NCBI GenBank assembly: GCA_030430535.1
Contig: JAUIKY010000020.1
Span: 1 to 58,940, forward strand
Reading direction: 5' to 3'
Length of the DNA: 58,940 bases
From: Bacteroidia bacterium
GTDB taxonomy: Bacteria > Bacteroidota > Bacteroidia > Flavobacteriales > Flavobacteriaceae
Part shown: piece by piece, positions 9,417 to 17,907 of the stretch
Layout of the letters: each line of letters opens with the position of its first letter
How positions within the stretch are numbered: the first letter of the stretch is position 1
Translations under genes and position numbers: made by a program
The notes under the pieces: generated by a model
The model's input: only the letters and a program-made list of their open reading frames with translations
What the model was told of the DNA's origin: nothing
Databases searched by the model: none

Positions 9417-9875
9417 ATGATTATGAAAAAACTCAAAACAATACTGGTAGCCATTGTAGTTTCAGTCACTATGTTGAGCTGCACCAGTCTTTACGACCAT
9501 TTTACTTACACAGAAACCATACAGACCAAGTTGGAGGCCTTAAGCTTAATGGATAAAAGTACACGTCCGTTCATTGATTCTGAAGATCAAGTAACCAACT
9601 TAAAAAACGAAATGGAACGGATGGTTATTTATGAACGCGGCAAACAGAAAAACCAGATTACCCTAAAAATGTGGGAGCTCATCAGTAGCGACGAGCATTT
9701 AATGGGCAGTTACCTTAAACTTTGGGAAGAAAAAGGGCAGCTTAACGAAGCATTCAAAGACGAAGCCAAACCGCAAATTGAAAAGGCTTTCGATTTGATG
9801 ATTCACTACGAAGAACAAAAAGACAAAAAAAGTGAGAATGCCTTAACCCAATTTATCAATCAATTTATACAATAA
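9417..9875 (+). CDS. Lipoprotein of unknown function, downstream of the sheath protein
   Basis: 152 aa. The signal peptide ends in VTMLSCTSLY, giving a lipidated Cys near residue 21. The mature part is mostly charged helix (NLKNEMERMVIYERGKQKN, HYEEQKDKKSENALTQ) with no family motif I recognise. ATG 9417 and ATG 9423 are both possible starts; the second gives the more typical signal peptide (MKKLKTIL). It lies 70 bp after the sheath gene and 4 bp before the next gene, so it is probably in one transcript with them. Confidence 0.75.
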   Translation: MIMKKLKTILVAIVVSVTMLSCTSLYDHFTYTETIQTKLEALSLMDKSTRPFIDSEDQVTNLKNEMERMVIYERGKQKNQITLKMWELISSDEHLMGSYLKLWEEKGQLNEAFKDEAKPQIEKAFDLMIHYEEQKDKKSENALTQFINQFIQ

Positions 9876-9879
9876 AATC

Positions 9880-10203
9880 ATGGATTTCGAAAAATTATTA
9901 AAAGAGCTTAAAGAAGAAATTGTTGCCGAAGCCACCGATAAATTTGGCGATGAAGGTAAGTTGATTGTTGACGATATGAAAGATTACCTTAAAAGCTCTG
10001 AAGAAAAACTAAAAAAATGGAGCGGCCTGTTTATAGCCGGGGCCATTGATAAGAACGAACTGGAATGGTTGCTAAAAAGCCAAAAAGACCTGTTGGTCAT
10101 GCAAGCTTTGGTCAAGGCGGGGGTAAACAAAATCAAAGCCGGACATTTTAAAAATAGAGTGATTACCATTGTGTTGAATAAATTGGTGTCGTTGGTTATT
10201 TAG
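9880..10203 (+). CDS. Small helical protein of unknown function
   Basis: 107 aa, no signal peptide and no clear membrane segment. It is almost wholly amphipathic helix, with lysine/glutamate-rich stretches (LLKELKEEIVAEATDKFG) and a more hydrophobic C terminus ending in LNKLVSLVI. I do not recognise a family. It begins 4 bp after the lipoprotein stop, which supports translational coupling. A periplasmic place is unlikely, so a direct complex with the mature lipoprotein is not expected. Confidence 0.7.
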   Translation: MDFEKLLKELKEEIVAEATDKFGDEGKLIVDDMKDYLKSSEEKLKKWSGLFIAGAIDKNELEWLLKSQKDLLVMQALVKAGVNKIKAGHFKNRVITIVLNKLVSLVI

Positions 10204-10463
10204 TTTTTATTTAGTTAGTTGAAAAACATCAAATGTGTTGAACAGTAAGTTCAGCTTGTTTGGTGTTTTTTTATTTGTACTTGTTTAAGTTTTTGAAAAT
10301 GAATATATTTATTGTTGTGTAACGATGGAAAAAGAAAATAGCAAAGCGGTTTTTTTTCACAATTCACAAACTAAAAAGCAGAAAAATTCTTTCTTTCTGT
10401 TTTTTGAAATAGCGCTCCCTAAAATTCTAAAAATAAGTTGAATAGCTAATCCAATCAAAAGTT

Positions 10464-11153
10464 ATGGGGGTGCAAATCAATAATATTAAATTTTCAGCTA
10501 CAAAAGAGGCAGCTTTAGCCAGTCAAATTTCAAAATTAACCCAATCCTGCAATGGGCTAGATCATTTGAACGTAGCTATTTATTCTTTAGAAAAAGGTGT
10601 TTTTGTCTTCGGAACTCCAATGCTTGAAAAAATAATAGGTACAGAGGTCTCCTGTGTTTTGAATAACAATTGGAATAGCTGGTTCAGTTTTATAAAGAAA
10701 GATGAAAGAAAGGCCATCAAAAACAAAATAAAATCATTTTTATCGGCACCATTTTTTGACCCTGCGTTTTCCCTGAAATATCATTTACTCAATAAAACAG
10801 GAACTTCGGTTTTTCTAAAGCACGACATAGTGTTGCACAGAATGGGCGACGATACTTGGATGGTGAACTATTTTTTCGATTTAACAGCCAAAGAGCAATT
10901 TGAAGCCTGTTTAAAACAACTGGAAAAAAATAATGAGTCAGTAGAGGGAAGCAATGCTTGTTTAATTTCGCCCCGCGAGAAGGAAGTTCTCAAATTGGTG
11001 GCCGATGGTTTTTCTTCAAAACAAATTGCCGACAGGCTGTTTATCAGTAACCACACGGCTATTTCGCACCGTAAGAGCCTTATTGAAAAATTCAATGTAA
11101 AAAATACGGCGCAGCTCATAAAAAGGGCGTACCAAAATGTTGAGCTTTGGTGA
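10464..11153 (+). CDS. LuxR-family regulator with PAS-like N terminus
   Basis: 229 aa. The C-terminal 65 residues are a LuxR/GerE helix-turn-helix: SPREKEVLKLVADGFSSKQI, then ADRLFISNHTAISHRKSLI with the usual recognition helix. Residues about 30-150 look like a PAS-type sensor (FVFGTPMLEKIIG, SLKYHLLNKTGTSVFLKHDI) without an obvious cofactor motif. No receiver aspartate is present, so it is not a classical response regulator. A 260-bp leader precedes it and a bidirectional terminator follows at 11169-11191. The target genes are not evident from the context. Confidence 0.85.
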   Translation: MGVQINNIKFSATKEAALASQISKLTQSCNGLDHLNVAIYSLEKGVFVFGTPMLEKIIGTEVSCVLNNNWNSWFSFIKKDERKAIKNKIKSFLSAPFFDPAFSLKYHLLNKTGTSVFLKHDIVLHRMGDDTWMVNYFFDLTAKEQFEACLKQLEKNNESVEGSNACLISPREKEVLKLVADGFSSKQIADRLFISNHTAISHRKSLIEKFNVKNTAQLIKRAYQNVELW

Positions 11154-11168
11154 TTTTCGGGCACAAAA

Positions 11169-11191
11169 AAAGCCTGTTAAAAACAGGCTTT
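11169..11191. terminator. Bidirectional terminator between the luxR-type gene and csp
   Basis: AAGCCTGTT and AACAGGCTT form a 9-bp stem with an AAAAA-type loop, flanked by A-rich sequence on the left and TTT on the right. It can serve both convergent genes. Confidence 0.8.
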
Positions 11192-11216
11192 AAATGTAAT
11201 TGTTACTAGTATATCG

Positions 11217-11408
11217 TTAGACTACTTTTACGTTTACGGCGTTTAATCCTTTTCTACCTTCTTGTAGATCGAATTCAACTAGATCACCTTCACGAATTTC
11301 ATCGATTAGTCCTGAAATGTGAACGAAATGTTCTTTGTTGTTGTCATCTTCAACGATGAATCCATAACCTTTAGAGTCGTTGAAGAATTTTACGGTACCT
11401 TTACTCAT
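11217..11408 (-). CDS. Cold-shock domain protein
   Basis: 63 aa, a single OB-fold cold-shock domain. RNP1 KGYGFI near residue 13 and RNP2 HFVHIS near 27 are intact, and the ending KGLNAVNVKVV is typical. Such proteins bind single-stranded RNA and melt secondary structure. A long AT-rich 5' leader with a TACCTTTG -7 box (11437-11444) precedes it. The next minus-strand gene ends about 100 bp further downstream, so it is likely a single-gene unit. Confidence 0.95.
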   Translation of the reverse strand: MSKGTVKFFNDSKGYGFIVEDDNNKEHFVHISGLIDEIREGDLVEFDLQEGRKGLNAVNVKVV

Positions 11409-11436
11409 TGTATTTGTATTATATAAATTAAAGCAT

Positions 11437-11444
11437 CAAAGGTA
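11437..11444 (-). promoter_or_regulatory. -7 promoter box for the cold-shock gene
   Basis: Read on the minus strand the sequence is TACCTTTG, a perfect TAnnTTTG match, about 28 bp upstream of the csp ATG. No clean -33 TTG is seen at the expected distance. Confidence 0.5.
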
Positions 11445-11506
11445 ATGTAAATAATGATCGGTTGTTGGAATTTTGGTAATTATTTCAATTAAATTTTATG
11501 GAGTAA

Positions 11507-11803
11507 TTATCTTAAAACCAGTTTTTTAATAATTTCCTTGCCCAATTCCTCATTTAGCATGGTAATAATTTTTTGTTTGCCATAGCTTAATTCTTCGCGT
11601 AATACGCTCGAAGTCAGTTGTACGTAAAGGGTTTCACGTTCCAATTGTACCGAAGTAGTGTAATTGTTAACGCCATTGCCCATAAGTTTGGTCCAGGCAT
11701 CGGCCACATTTACTTTGTCCAAACCCTTTTCAAGTTTGTTGGTTTGGATAAATTCCTTTAAGGCGTCGCTAATTTTTAAGTGTTCGTTATTGCGTTTGGC
11801 CAT
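11507..11803 (-). CDS. DUF721 (DciA-like) protein
   Basis: 98 aa. The DUF721 pattern is clear: an N-terminal helix (ISDALKEFIQTNKLEKGLDK), the core WTKLMGNGVNNYT followed by VQLERETLYVQLTSSVLREE, then a helix with LGKEIIKKLVLR. DUF721 includes DciA, which loads the replicative helicase in bacteria lacking DnaC/DnaI. In many Flavobacteriaceae it lies directly next to recF; here two genes (2H phosphoesterase and a lipoprotein) separate it from recF on the same strand. Confidence 0.85.
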   Translation of the reverse strand: MAKRNNEHLKISDALKEFIQTNKLEKGLDKVNVADAWTKLMGNGVNNYTTSVQLERETLYVQLTSSVLREELSYGKQKIITMLNEELGKEIIKKLVLR

Positions 11804-11818
11804 GGCCGGTTGTGGGTT

Positions 11819-12499
11819 TTATAAATTGAAACGATAAAGTGTTTTTACGTGCTGTTCTTTTTGGTACCAATCGTTAAATACCAATTCGAGTTGGTCGACT
11901 TTGAACGTGCCAAAATTACAATTTTTGAAAGCTTCAACCGTGTTTAAAAATGGGGTTTTATTAACAAGTTTGTTGCTGATGCGCACAATGGTGGCGTGTG
12001 CCGTTTGTATGGCGTAGCGTTTGTCTAGGCTTTGCTCTAAATCTGAATTTTTAAAATGAAATCTTAAATTGTCGCGGATATCGTTTAAAGCATCGTTCGC
12101 CATAAACCCTTGTACCATAATACAGGATGGTGATGCCGTTAAACCTTTAAATTGGATTTCAATTTCTGAAGTTTCAGCAATGCTTTTTTTGATGATGTCA
12201 ACATATTTTGAAATATCGATACCGTTCAAATCAAAACCATTGTAACAGGAAATGATGGACATGATCGTAATATGAATATCAGGATTGGGGTAATAATATT
12301 GATTGGGTTCCACAGCACGCAACTCGTTTAAAAACTTTTGAATTTCGTTTTTTACTTCTTGTGGCGGACGAATTAAAAACGTAATGCCAAAACGGTTATC
12401 GTTTGGTGAATGGATGAGTTCATCGATGGTATAATCATCGTTTTTAATTTTTTCAATCGAATTGTTATAAAGGGTTTGGTAGTGTTCGTTGAGGTTCAT
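11819..12499 (-). CDS. 2'-5' RNA ligase-like 2H phosphoesterase
   Basis: 226 aa with two H-x-T-h motifs, the hallmark of the 2H phosphoesterase fold: HITIMS near residue 96 and HATIVRI near 170. Family members cleave or ligate 2'-5' or 2',3'-cyclic phosphodiester RNA bonds; the physiological substrate is unknown. It ends 15 bp before the DUF721 start, so the two are probably co-transcribed. A repeat-bearing spacer of 307 bp lies upstream. Confidence 0.85.
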   Translation of the reverse strand: MNLNEHYQTLYNNSIEKIKNDDYTIDELIHSPNDNRFGITFLIRPPQEVKNEIQKFLNELRAVEPNQYYYPNPDIHITIMSIISCYNGFDLNGIDISKYVDIIKKSIAETSEIEIQFKGLTASPSCIMVQGFMANDALNDIRDNLRFHFKNSDLEQSLDKRYAIQTAHATIVRISNKLVNKTPFLNTVEAFKNCNFGTFKVDQLELVFNDWYQKEQHVKTLYRFNL

Positions 12500-12806
12500 T
12501 TTTTAAAAGGTGGGTGGTGTTTGTTTTAAAAGCAATGTCATTTCGACAGAGCGAAGATATGAGCGGCGAGAAATCCCATTATGATGAGACTCCTTCTCGT
12601 TGCGGGTTTTGCTTTACTATCCTTAAATATAATTATTTGTTAGTTTTTTTGGAAGAGAAGATGTTCATTTGATGTATTTATGTAAGATTAGTTTTGCGCT
12701 TTAAGTAGGTAAATTGGGTAAATGCAAATCAAATAGAAAATCCGAGAGGGTTTTCGTAAGTAAGCATGCGCAATTAATTTTATAAGGTGCTGCAAAATCG
12801 TTTTTA
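12500..12806. other. Intergenic spacer with a REP-like fragment
   Basis: No gene is visible. At 12538-12600 lies a fragment of the flavobacterial dispersed repeat type (TGTCATTTCGACAGAGCGAA followed by GAGAAATC and CTCCTTCTCGTTGC), which could fold as a stem. The remainder is AT-rich and may hold the leader of the 2H phosphoesterase gene. Confidence 0.5.
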
Positions 12807-14297
12807 TTATTCTAACTTAAATTGTTTAAGCCAAATAACTCCATCGTTTGTTCCAAAAATTAGATATGTATTATTATCGAATATGATTTTATAAGGGATA
12901 AAGAGGTCTGTATTATAATCGTCTCCATCATGAAAAGTCCAAAGAATATTTCCTTCTATATCTGATTTTAATACAGTAGCCAAATTAAATACATGCTTAT
13001 TAACCCAATAAATGTCAGTAAACAGATATAAATAATTGCCATCGGAGTCTTTAATTATATCATTACCATGATACAAAAAATTCTTTCTCATTTCTATAAA
13101 CTCCCATAATTTATTTCCTTGACCATCTCTAAAGTGAATCAGTCTATAATCATCTTTATTGGTCCCATAACCCCATTGGTCAACTTGAGTCCCGATATTG
13201 ATTATATTATTTTCATCAAACAATAATTCATCAATTCTATCTTCTCCAAAAATATCATCGTTATAATGGACATGCCACATCAGGTTGTTGTTAATGTCGT
13301 ACTTATCAATAACACCTGAGTTGATTATTACTTCAGTCGATGTTAAATAGTAATTGCCATAACTGAACTTATTGCCATGTATGTCATATTTAACCCTAGA
13401 AATTGGTTTGTCAAACACATTTCCTATGGTGTCATTAGATATTATCTCTCCGTTGTTATTCAGTAATATTTCCCTAGTGTAACCATCTCTATTGTCATAT
13501 TGGGTAGAATCAGAATAAATAGGGAATCTTAATTCATCTGAAAAATTTTCAAAATCAATAGCCATGTCAAATATGTTTCCAGATAATCTACTGTAGTTTT
13601 TTATCCATAGGATATTTCCAGAGCGATTGAATTTAAAACCATAGTTTTTGTAAATAGAGTTTCTGCCAATCCCAATGAAATTGCCATCTGTTAATTCAAA
13701 CATTCCAGCAAGTTCATCGCTTCCTGAAGTATCTTCATCTAAGGTGAAGGTCCATTGTAAGTTGAATTGCTTGTCGATTTTAATTACCCGTATAATTGTA
13801 TTGTTGCTGTAAGATTGTCCCTCAACTACTACCACGATATAGCCATCCATTGTTTTTATAACTTTTTCTATATCGCCGGTCCAAGAATTTCCTGTTCTTT
13901 GAAACAATTGATTATTAAACAATATTTCCATTTTTGTTGTGGTAACGGAAACTATTTCGCTATAAAATAACTCATCATCAAATTCGCCAACTAGTCTAAA
14001 AAAGTATGTGCTATCTTGTTGAAGATTGTTAATTGTTATTTCTTTACTTGCATTGGTTAAATTGCTTTCGCCAATGTTGTTATTAAAATCAACATTTTTA
14101 GTCTCTCCCCAAATTAATTTTAAGTTTTCAAGGCCAATACTAAAGTTATATTTAAAATCACTACTGTAAGAATTGTATTTAATTAAATTGAGGGTTAAAG
14201 TAGGGGTAGAGGTGATGCTGTTATTGCTTTCTAATTTTTCATCACTTGAACATCCTAAGATTAGAAAAAATAATAAATAAAGTAGTCTCTTTTTCAT
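12807..14297 (-). CDS. Lipoprotein with an N-terminal beta-sandwich region and a beta-propeller-like body
   Basis: 496 aa. The lipoprotein signal MKKRLLYLLFFLILGCSS gives a Cys at residue 16. Residues about 30-120 look like a fibronectin-III-type sandwich (TNASKEITINNLQQDSTYFF). The rest repeats short WxF/W-containing strands such as IDKQFNLQWTFTL, FNRSGNILWIKNY, YDINNNLMWHVHY, GQGNKLWEF and DIEGNILWTFHDG, as in PQQ-like or WD-type propellers. The function is unknown; it should be a surface or periplasmic lipoprotein. It is clearly more AT-rich than its neighbours and sits between recF and the DUF721 unit, which are often adjacent, suggesting insertion or transfer. Confidence 0.75.
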   Translation of the reverse strand: MKKRLLYLLFFLILGCSSDEKLESNNSITSTPTLTLNLIKYNSYSSDFKYNFSIGLENLKLIWGETKNVDFNNNIGESNLTNASKEITINNLQQDSTYFFRLVGEFDDELFYSEIVSVTTTKMEILFNNQLFQRTGNSWTGDIEKVIKTMDGYIVVVVEGQSYSNNTIIRVIKIDKQFNLQWTFTLDEDTSGSDELAGMFELTDGNFIGIGRNSIYKNYGFKFNRSGNILWIKNYSRLSGNIFDMAIDFENFSDELRFPIYSDSTQYDNRDGYTREILLNNNGEIISNDTIGNVFDKPISRVKYDIHGNKFSYGNYYLTSTEVIINSGVIDKYDINNNLMWHVHYNDDIFGEDRIDELLFDENNIINIGTQVDQWGYGTNKDDYRLIHFRDGQGNKLWEFIEMRKNFLYHGNDIIKDSDGNYLYLFTDIYWVNKHVFNLATVLKSDIEGNILWTFHDGDDYNTDLFIPYKIIFDNNTYLIFGTNDGVIWLKQFKLE

Positions 14298-14477
14298 CAG
14301 GTTTTAATGTTTGCCAACTTTTAGGATGTTCGTCGTTTGTGAAACAGGTTCAGCACAAGTAAACAAATGTAGTTGAAATTTTTTACAAATTCAAGCGAAA
14401 AACTCAATTGTCACGACTGCTGATTAATAACTAATTTGAGCCATTAGAAAACCATTCGTGAATTTGTGGCAAAAAAA

Positions 14478-15557
14478 TTACAGCTTAAAAATCTCATAAC
14501 TTTGATGCACTTGTTTTACGGCGTTTTCGGTGCGGTCGGCATGGGTGTCGCTAATAAATAACTGACCGAAATTTTCATCGTCCACCAATTTTATAATCTG
14601 TGCCACGCGGTTTTCGTCCAGTTTGTCAAAAATATCATCCAACAGTAAAATGGGGTTAACGCCACTTTGCGCTTTTATAAAATCGAATTGTGCCAATTTC
14701 AAAGCAATCAAAAACGACTTTTGTTGCCCTTGGCTTCCAAATTTTTTAATGGGGTGGCCTTCAATGTTAAAGTTCAAATCGTCTTTATGTACGCCCACAC
14801 TGGTGTACTGCAAAGCCTTGTCTTTGTTGATGGATTGCATTAAAAGCGAGTTTAAGTCGCCTTCAAACAACGGACTGTGGTATTCCAAATCTACCACCTC
14901 ATTGCCGTTGCTAATGGCTTGGTAGCGTGATTTAAAAATGGGAATAAATTCCTTTAAAAACCCGTCGCGTTTTTCAAAAATAATGGTGCCGTACTCAGTA
15001 AGTTGGTTGTTGTAAACCTCCAAAGTGTCTTTGTTAAAGGTGTGGTTCAGCGCAAAATATTTTAAAAGGGCATTGCGTTGCGCCAGTACTTTGTTGTAAT
15101 TAATCAGTTGGTTCAGGTAGTTTTTGTCGCTTTGCGAAATCACGCTATCAATAAACTTTCGGCGTGTGCTGCTGCCTTCAATAATTAAATCGCGGTCGGC
15201 GGGCGAAATAATCACCAACGGTAAAAAGCCGATGTGTTCACTGAACTTGTCGTAAGCTTTTCCGTTGCGCTTAATCACTTTTTTTTGACCGCGTTTTAAG
15301 CTAATGGCTACTTTTTCGGTTTTGTCTTCCTTTTCATAATCGCCATTAATCACAAAAAAATCTTCGTCGTGCTTTATGTTCTGTAACGCAATGGGATTGA
15401 AGTAGCTTTTTCCGAAGGACAAATGGTAAATGGCATCGAGCACATTGGTTTTTCCGATGCCGTTATTGCCTACAATACAGTTTATCTTGTCGTTGAAAAC
15501 AAACGATTTACTGTCGAAATTTTTATAGTTTAAAAGGGAAAGCGATTTTAAAATCAT
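14478..15557 (-). CDS. recF: DNA replication and repair protein RecF
   Basis: 359 aa, the usual RecF length. SMC-like ATPase: [16 protein letters not shown] start, Walker [16 protein letters not shown] at residues about 28-42, the conserved [19 protein letters not shown] segment near 115, a signature-type [16 protein letters not shown] near 275 and Walker [17 protein letters not shown] near 300. It loads RecA at single-strand gaps with RecO and RecR. It diverges from the TPR gene at 15856 across a 298-bp AT-rich spacer. Confidence 0.96.
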   Translation of the reverse strand: MILKSLSLLNYKNFDSKSFVFNDKINCIVGNNGIGKTNVLDAIYHLSFGKSYFNPIALQNIKHDEDFFVINGDYEKEDKTEKVAISLKRGQKKVIKRNGKAYDKFSEHIGFLPLVIISPADRDLIIEGSSTRRKFIDSVISQSDKNYLNQLINYNKVLAQRNALLKYFALNHTFNKDTLEVYNNQLTEYGTIIFEKRDGFLKEFIPIFKSRYQAISNGNEVVDLEYHSPLFEGDLNSLLMQSINKDKALQYTSVGVHKDDLNFNIEGHPIKKFGSQGQQKSFLIALKLAQFDFIKAQSGVNPILLLDDIFDKLDENRVAQIIKLVDDENFGQLFISDTHADRTENAVKQVHQSYEIFKL

Positions 15558-15822
15558 AGAAAAAGCAACTTATAGGGCGCTTGGGCGGTTAAAGCCCAAA
15601 AAGAACTGCAAATTATTGAAAAATATCAAATAAAAAGGCTTCATGCCAATTATGGAATGGTTTTATGCTAAAATAATTTGAATTAATTATCGCTATGGGT
15701 AGTTAAAAAATTATCGAATAGTATCGTTATTTTATAATTTTTTAATGAAGCCATAGTAGAAAAGAAAACGAATTATTAGTGTAAAATTATAACATAATTG
15801 GCATTGTTATGAAGAAAAATTA

Positions 15823-15830
15823 TATTTTTG
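15823..15830 (+). promoter_or_regulatory. -7 promoter box for the TPR-ribH genes
   Basis: TATTTTTG matches TAnnTTTG, 25 bp before the ATG at 15856. TTG at 15798-15800 is 22 bp upstream and could be the -33 element. Confidence 0.55.
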
Positions 15831-15855
15831 CGCCACATTAATCTATACTGAATAA

Positions 15856-16632
15856 ATGGCAACTTACAAGAAGAAAGGTTACAAACCAAAAACAAAAGTA
15901 GAGAAAGAAGAGAATATTGAAGAAGGGTCAACAACTGCTGAAGTTTTTAATACGCTTGATGAAACCGCGTCAAAAACGGAGGATTTTGTAGCCAAAAACC
16001 AAAAATATATTTTTATCATCATTGGCGTTGTGGCCTTGGTGGTTTTGGGGTCTTTAGGATATAAAGAATTTATTTCTAAGCCAAAACAAGCCAATGCGAT
16101 GAACGATATGTTCCAAGCGCAAAAGTATTTTGATCAAGCGGTTTCTGGTGCTGCTACAGCAAAAGATTCGTTATACAATCTTGCTTTGAACGGTGGTGAA
16201 GGTAAATTCGGGATGCTGGATATTATTGAGGAATACAGTGGAACGCCATCTGCAAATCTAGCCACATACTACGCCGGTACAGCTTATTTAAGATTGAAGG
16301 ATTACAAAAATGCAATTGAGTATTTGAGTGATTTTAAAAGTGAAGACGAAATTTTAGCGCCGTTGGCCAAAGGAAATATTGGTGATGCCTTTGTACAGTT
16401 AAACCAACCGGAAGATGCTTTGGGTTATTACGAGCAAGCAGCAGAAATGCGCGATAACGAATACACCACACCTATGTACTTGTTCAAAGCAGGAACGATT
16501 GCTTTAGATTTGGGAGAGGCCGATAAAGCGTTGAAGTATTTCAAAAGAATAAAAGACGAGTATTCAAACTCTACCGAAGCTTCAAAAGTAGAAGTATTTA
16601 TAGGAAAGGCCCAAGTATTGGCAAACAAATAA
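15856..16632 (+). CDS. Membrane-anchored tetratricopeptide-repeat protein
   Basis: 258 aa. A basic, acidic-rich N-terminal tail is followed by one membrane helix (YIFIIIGVVALVVLGSLGY at about residues 51-69). A periplasmic TPR array follows, with repeats such as NLATYYAGTAYLRLKDYKNA, GNIGDAFVQLNQPEDALGYY and FKAGTIALDLGEADKALKYF. It resembles YfgM-like ancillary proteins that work with periplasmic folding factors; the partner is unknown. It lies 22 bp before ribH on the same strand and probably shares its promoter. Confidence 0.85.
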   Translation: MATYKKKGYKPKTKVEKEENIEEGSTTAEVFNTLDETASKTEDFVAKNQKYIFIIIGVVALVVLGSLGYKEFISKPKQANAMNDMFQAQKYFDQAVSGAATAKDSLYNLALNGGEGKFGMLDIIEEYSGTPSANLATYYAGTAYLRLKDYKNAIEYLSDFKSEDEILAPLAKGNIGDAFVQLNQPEDALGYYEQAAEMRDNEYTTPMYLFKAGTIALDLGEADKALKYFKRIKDEYSNSTEASKVEVFIGKAQVLANK

Positions 16633-16654
16633 TGTCCATTTAAATTATTTTAAA

Positions 16655-17140
16655 ATGGCTACGGCAAATAAAAATTTATCAGAATACGATAAAAACACAA
16701 TCCCAAATGCGAAAGGTTTTCGGTTTGGGATTGTTGTTTCAGAATGGAACGATACCATTACCGAAGGACTTTTTGAAGGCGCTTACCAGGCTTTGGTAGA
16801 GAATGGTGTGGAAGTAGAGGATATTATCCGTTGGGATGTGCCAGGCAGTTTCGAATTGGTTTACGGAAGCAAAAAAATGCAGGAACAGTTTGTTGATGCC
16901 GTTATTGCCATAGGTAGCGTAATTCAAGGGGAAACCAAGCATTTCGATTTTGTTTGTGAAGGCGTTACCCAAGGTATAAAGGATTTGAACGTGCTTCACG
17001 ATGTACCCGTTATTTTCTGTGTGCTTACTGATAATACTATGCAGCAGGCCATCGAACGCTCAGGAGGAAAACATGGCAACAAAGGCACAGAAGCCGCCAT
17101 CGCCGCTATTAAAATGGCCGAACTACGGAAGAATAGCTAG
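16655..17140 (+). CDS. ribH: 6,7-dimethyl-8-ribityllumazine synthase
   Basis: 161 aa. Lumazine synthase condenses 5-amino-6-ribitylaminouracil with 3,4-dihydroxy-2-butanone 4-phosphate in riboflavin synthesis. Motifs: FRFGIVVSEWNDTITEGLFE (substrate-binding W), WDVPGSFELVYGSK, VIAIGSVIQGETKHFDFVCE with the His/Glu pair and VPVIFCVLTDNTMQQAIER. No other rib genes are nearby, which is common in Flavobacteriia. Confidence 0.97.
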   Translation: MATANKNLSEYDKNTIPNAKGFRFGIVVSEWNDTITEGLFEGAYQALVENGVEVEDIIRWDVPGSFELVYGSKKMQEQFVDAVIAIGSVIQGETKHFDFVCEGVTQGIKDLNVLHDVPVIFCVLTDNTMQQAIERSGGKHGNKGTEAAIAAIKMAELRKNS

Positions 17141-17148
17141 TTTATAAT

Positions 17149-17187
17149 TCGTCATTGCGAAGGCGGAACGACTGTGGCAATCTTCTG
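17149..17187. repeat. REP-like dispersed repeat fragment after ribH
   Basis: CGTCATTGCGAAGGCGGAAC and the following CGACTGTGGCAATCTTC match the GTCATTGCGAgG...GAAGCAATCT family of flavobacterial intergenic repeats. The related GTCATTGCGAGG string also occurs inside mutA on the minus strand. Confidence 0.6.
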
Positions 17188-17338
17188 TTCGGGCAAAAAG
17201 CTTCATTATCGATAGATATCAGTTTTAGTAATCAGGCTTAATCCAGCCTTTGCGAGAGGCATAAATAGATCCAGCCTTTCCGCTTCAATTGTTAACATTT
17301 TTTAGCAGTCCAAATCCGGTTTTCTGCCCATTTTTAAG

Positions 17339-17346
17339 TACTTTTG
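17339..17346 (+). promoter_or_regulatory. -7 promoter box for the small-protein/mutL genes
   Basis: TACTTTTG is a perfect TAnnTTTG match. If it is used, transcription begins after the TTG at 17344, which rules that codon out as the start of the first small protein and favours a downstream start. No convincing -33 element is visible. Confidence 0.5.
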
Positions 17347-17367
17347 AAAGATAAGCCGTGCTCTATT

Positions 17368-17601
17368 TTGTTCAAACAACGCAAACATAAAACCTTTAAT
17401 TATCAACCTCGTTTTTCGAAAGAAAACGGAACAGATTCTGACACTAAAAACGATGCTGAAACAAGGGATTTTGCCTCGAAATGGCGTAGGGCCAGCAATA
17501 CAAAAACCAAGGTTAGGGGCACGATGTCCATAAAAATCCTAATTTTAGTTTTGGTACTATTATTGATTTGTATGTATTTATTAGAGAAAAAATACATGTA
17601 A
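17368..17601 (+). CDS. Small single-pass membrane protein, paralog 1
   Basis: About 77 aa from TTG 17368, or 85 aa from TTG 17344. There is no in-frame ATG. I prefer 17368 because the longer form starts inside a perfect -7 box, and because alignment with the next gene puts its N terminus here (FKQRKHKTFNYQPRF versus LKLRKNKKFSYTPRY). The soluble part is basic and polar. One C-terminal membrane helix (IKILILVLVLLLICMYLL) ends in EKKYM. Proteins of this kind upstream of mutL are sometimes labelled as riboflavin synthase beta subunits, apparently from their proximity to ribH; nothing in the sequence supports that. Confidence 0.65.
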   Translation: MFKQRKHKTFNYQPRFSKENGTDSDTKNDAETRDFASKWRRASNTKTKVRGTMSIKILILVLVLLLICMYLLEKKYM

Positions 17602-17619
17602 TCAAAAAAACTAAGCATC

Positions 17620-17904
17620 ATGGGACTTTTAAAACTTCGGAAAAACAAAAAATTCAGCTACACGCCACGTTATTACGACGATAAAGGCGAGGGTAGCCCG
17701 TATGAAATAAAACATAAATTTGATGAATATAGAAAAACGGTTGGTGCAAATAAAGGCATTAAAGCAAAATTCAATGATGCTTGGGAGGATTATAAAAACC
17801 CCGATAGGCAAGCCAATAGGCGCATTTTAATTATTGTTGCGATTTTGGTTCTAGTATTTTTGTTCATTATCGATTTCGATTTATCTATTTTCTTACCCAA
17901 ATAA
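17620..17904 (+). CDS. Small single-pass membrane protein, paralog 2
   Basis: 94 aa. It shares the N-terminal K-x-F-x-Y-x-P-R-[FY] motif with the preceding gene (KKFSYTPRYYDDKG), then has a polar helix (KHKFDEYRKTVGAN) and a C-terminal membrane helix (ILIIVAILVLVFLFIIDFDL). The tandem arrangement indicates a local duplication. It lies 3 bp before mutL and is almost certainly co-transcribed with it. Function unknown; a link to mismatch repair is not implied. Confidence 0.8.
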   Translation: MGLLKLRKNKKFSYTPRYYDDKGEGSPYEIKHKFDEYRKTVGANKGIKAKFNDAWEDYKNPDRQANRRILIIVAILVLVFLFIIDFDLSIFLPK

Positions 17905-17907
17905 TTT

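Noticed and set aside
16655-17904. The two small genes upstream of mutL as riboflavin synthase subunits
   Set aside because: They have a single membrane helix and no lumazine-binding motif; only closeness to ribH would suggest it.
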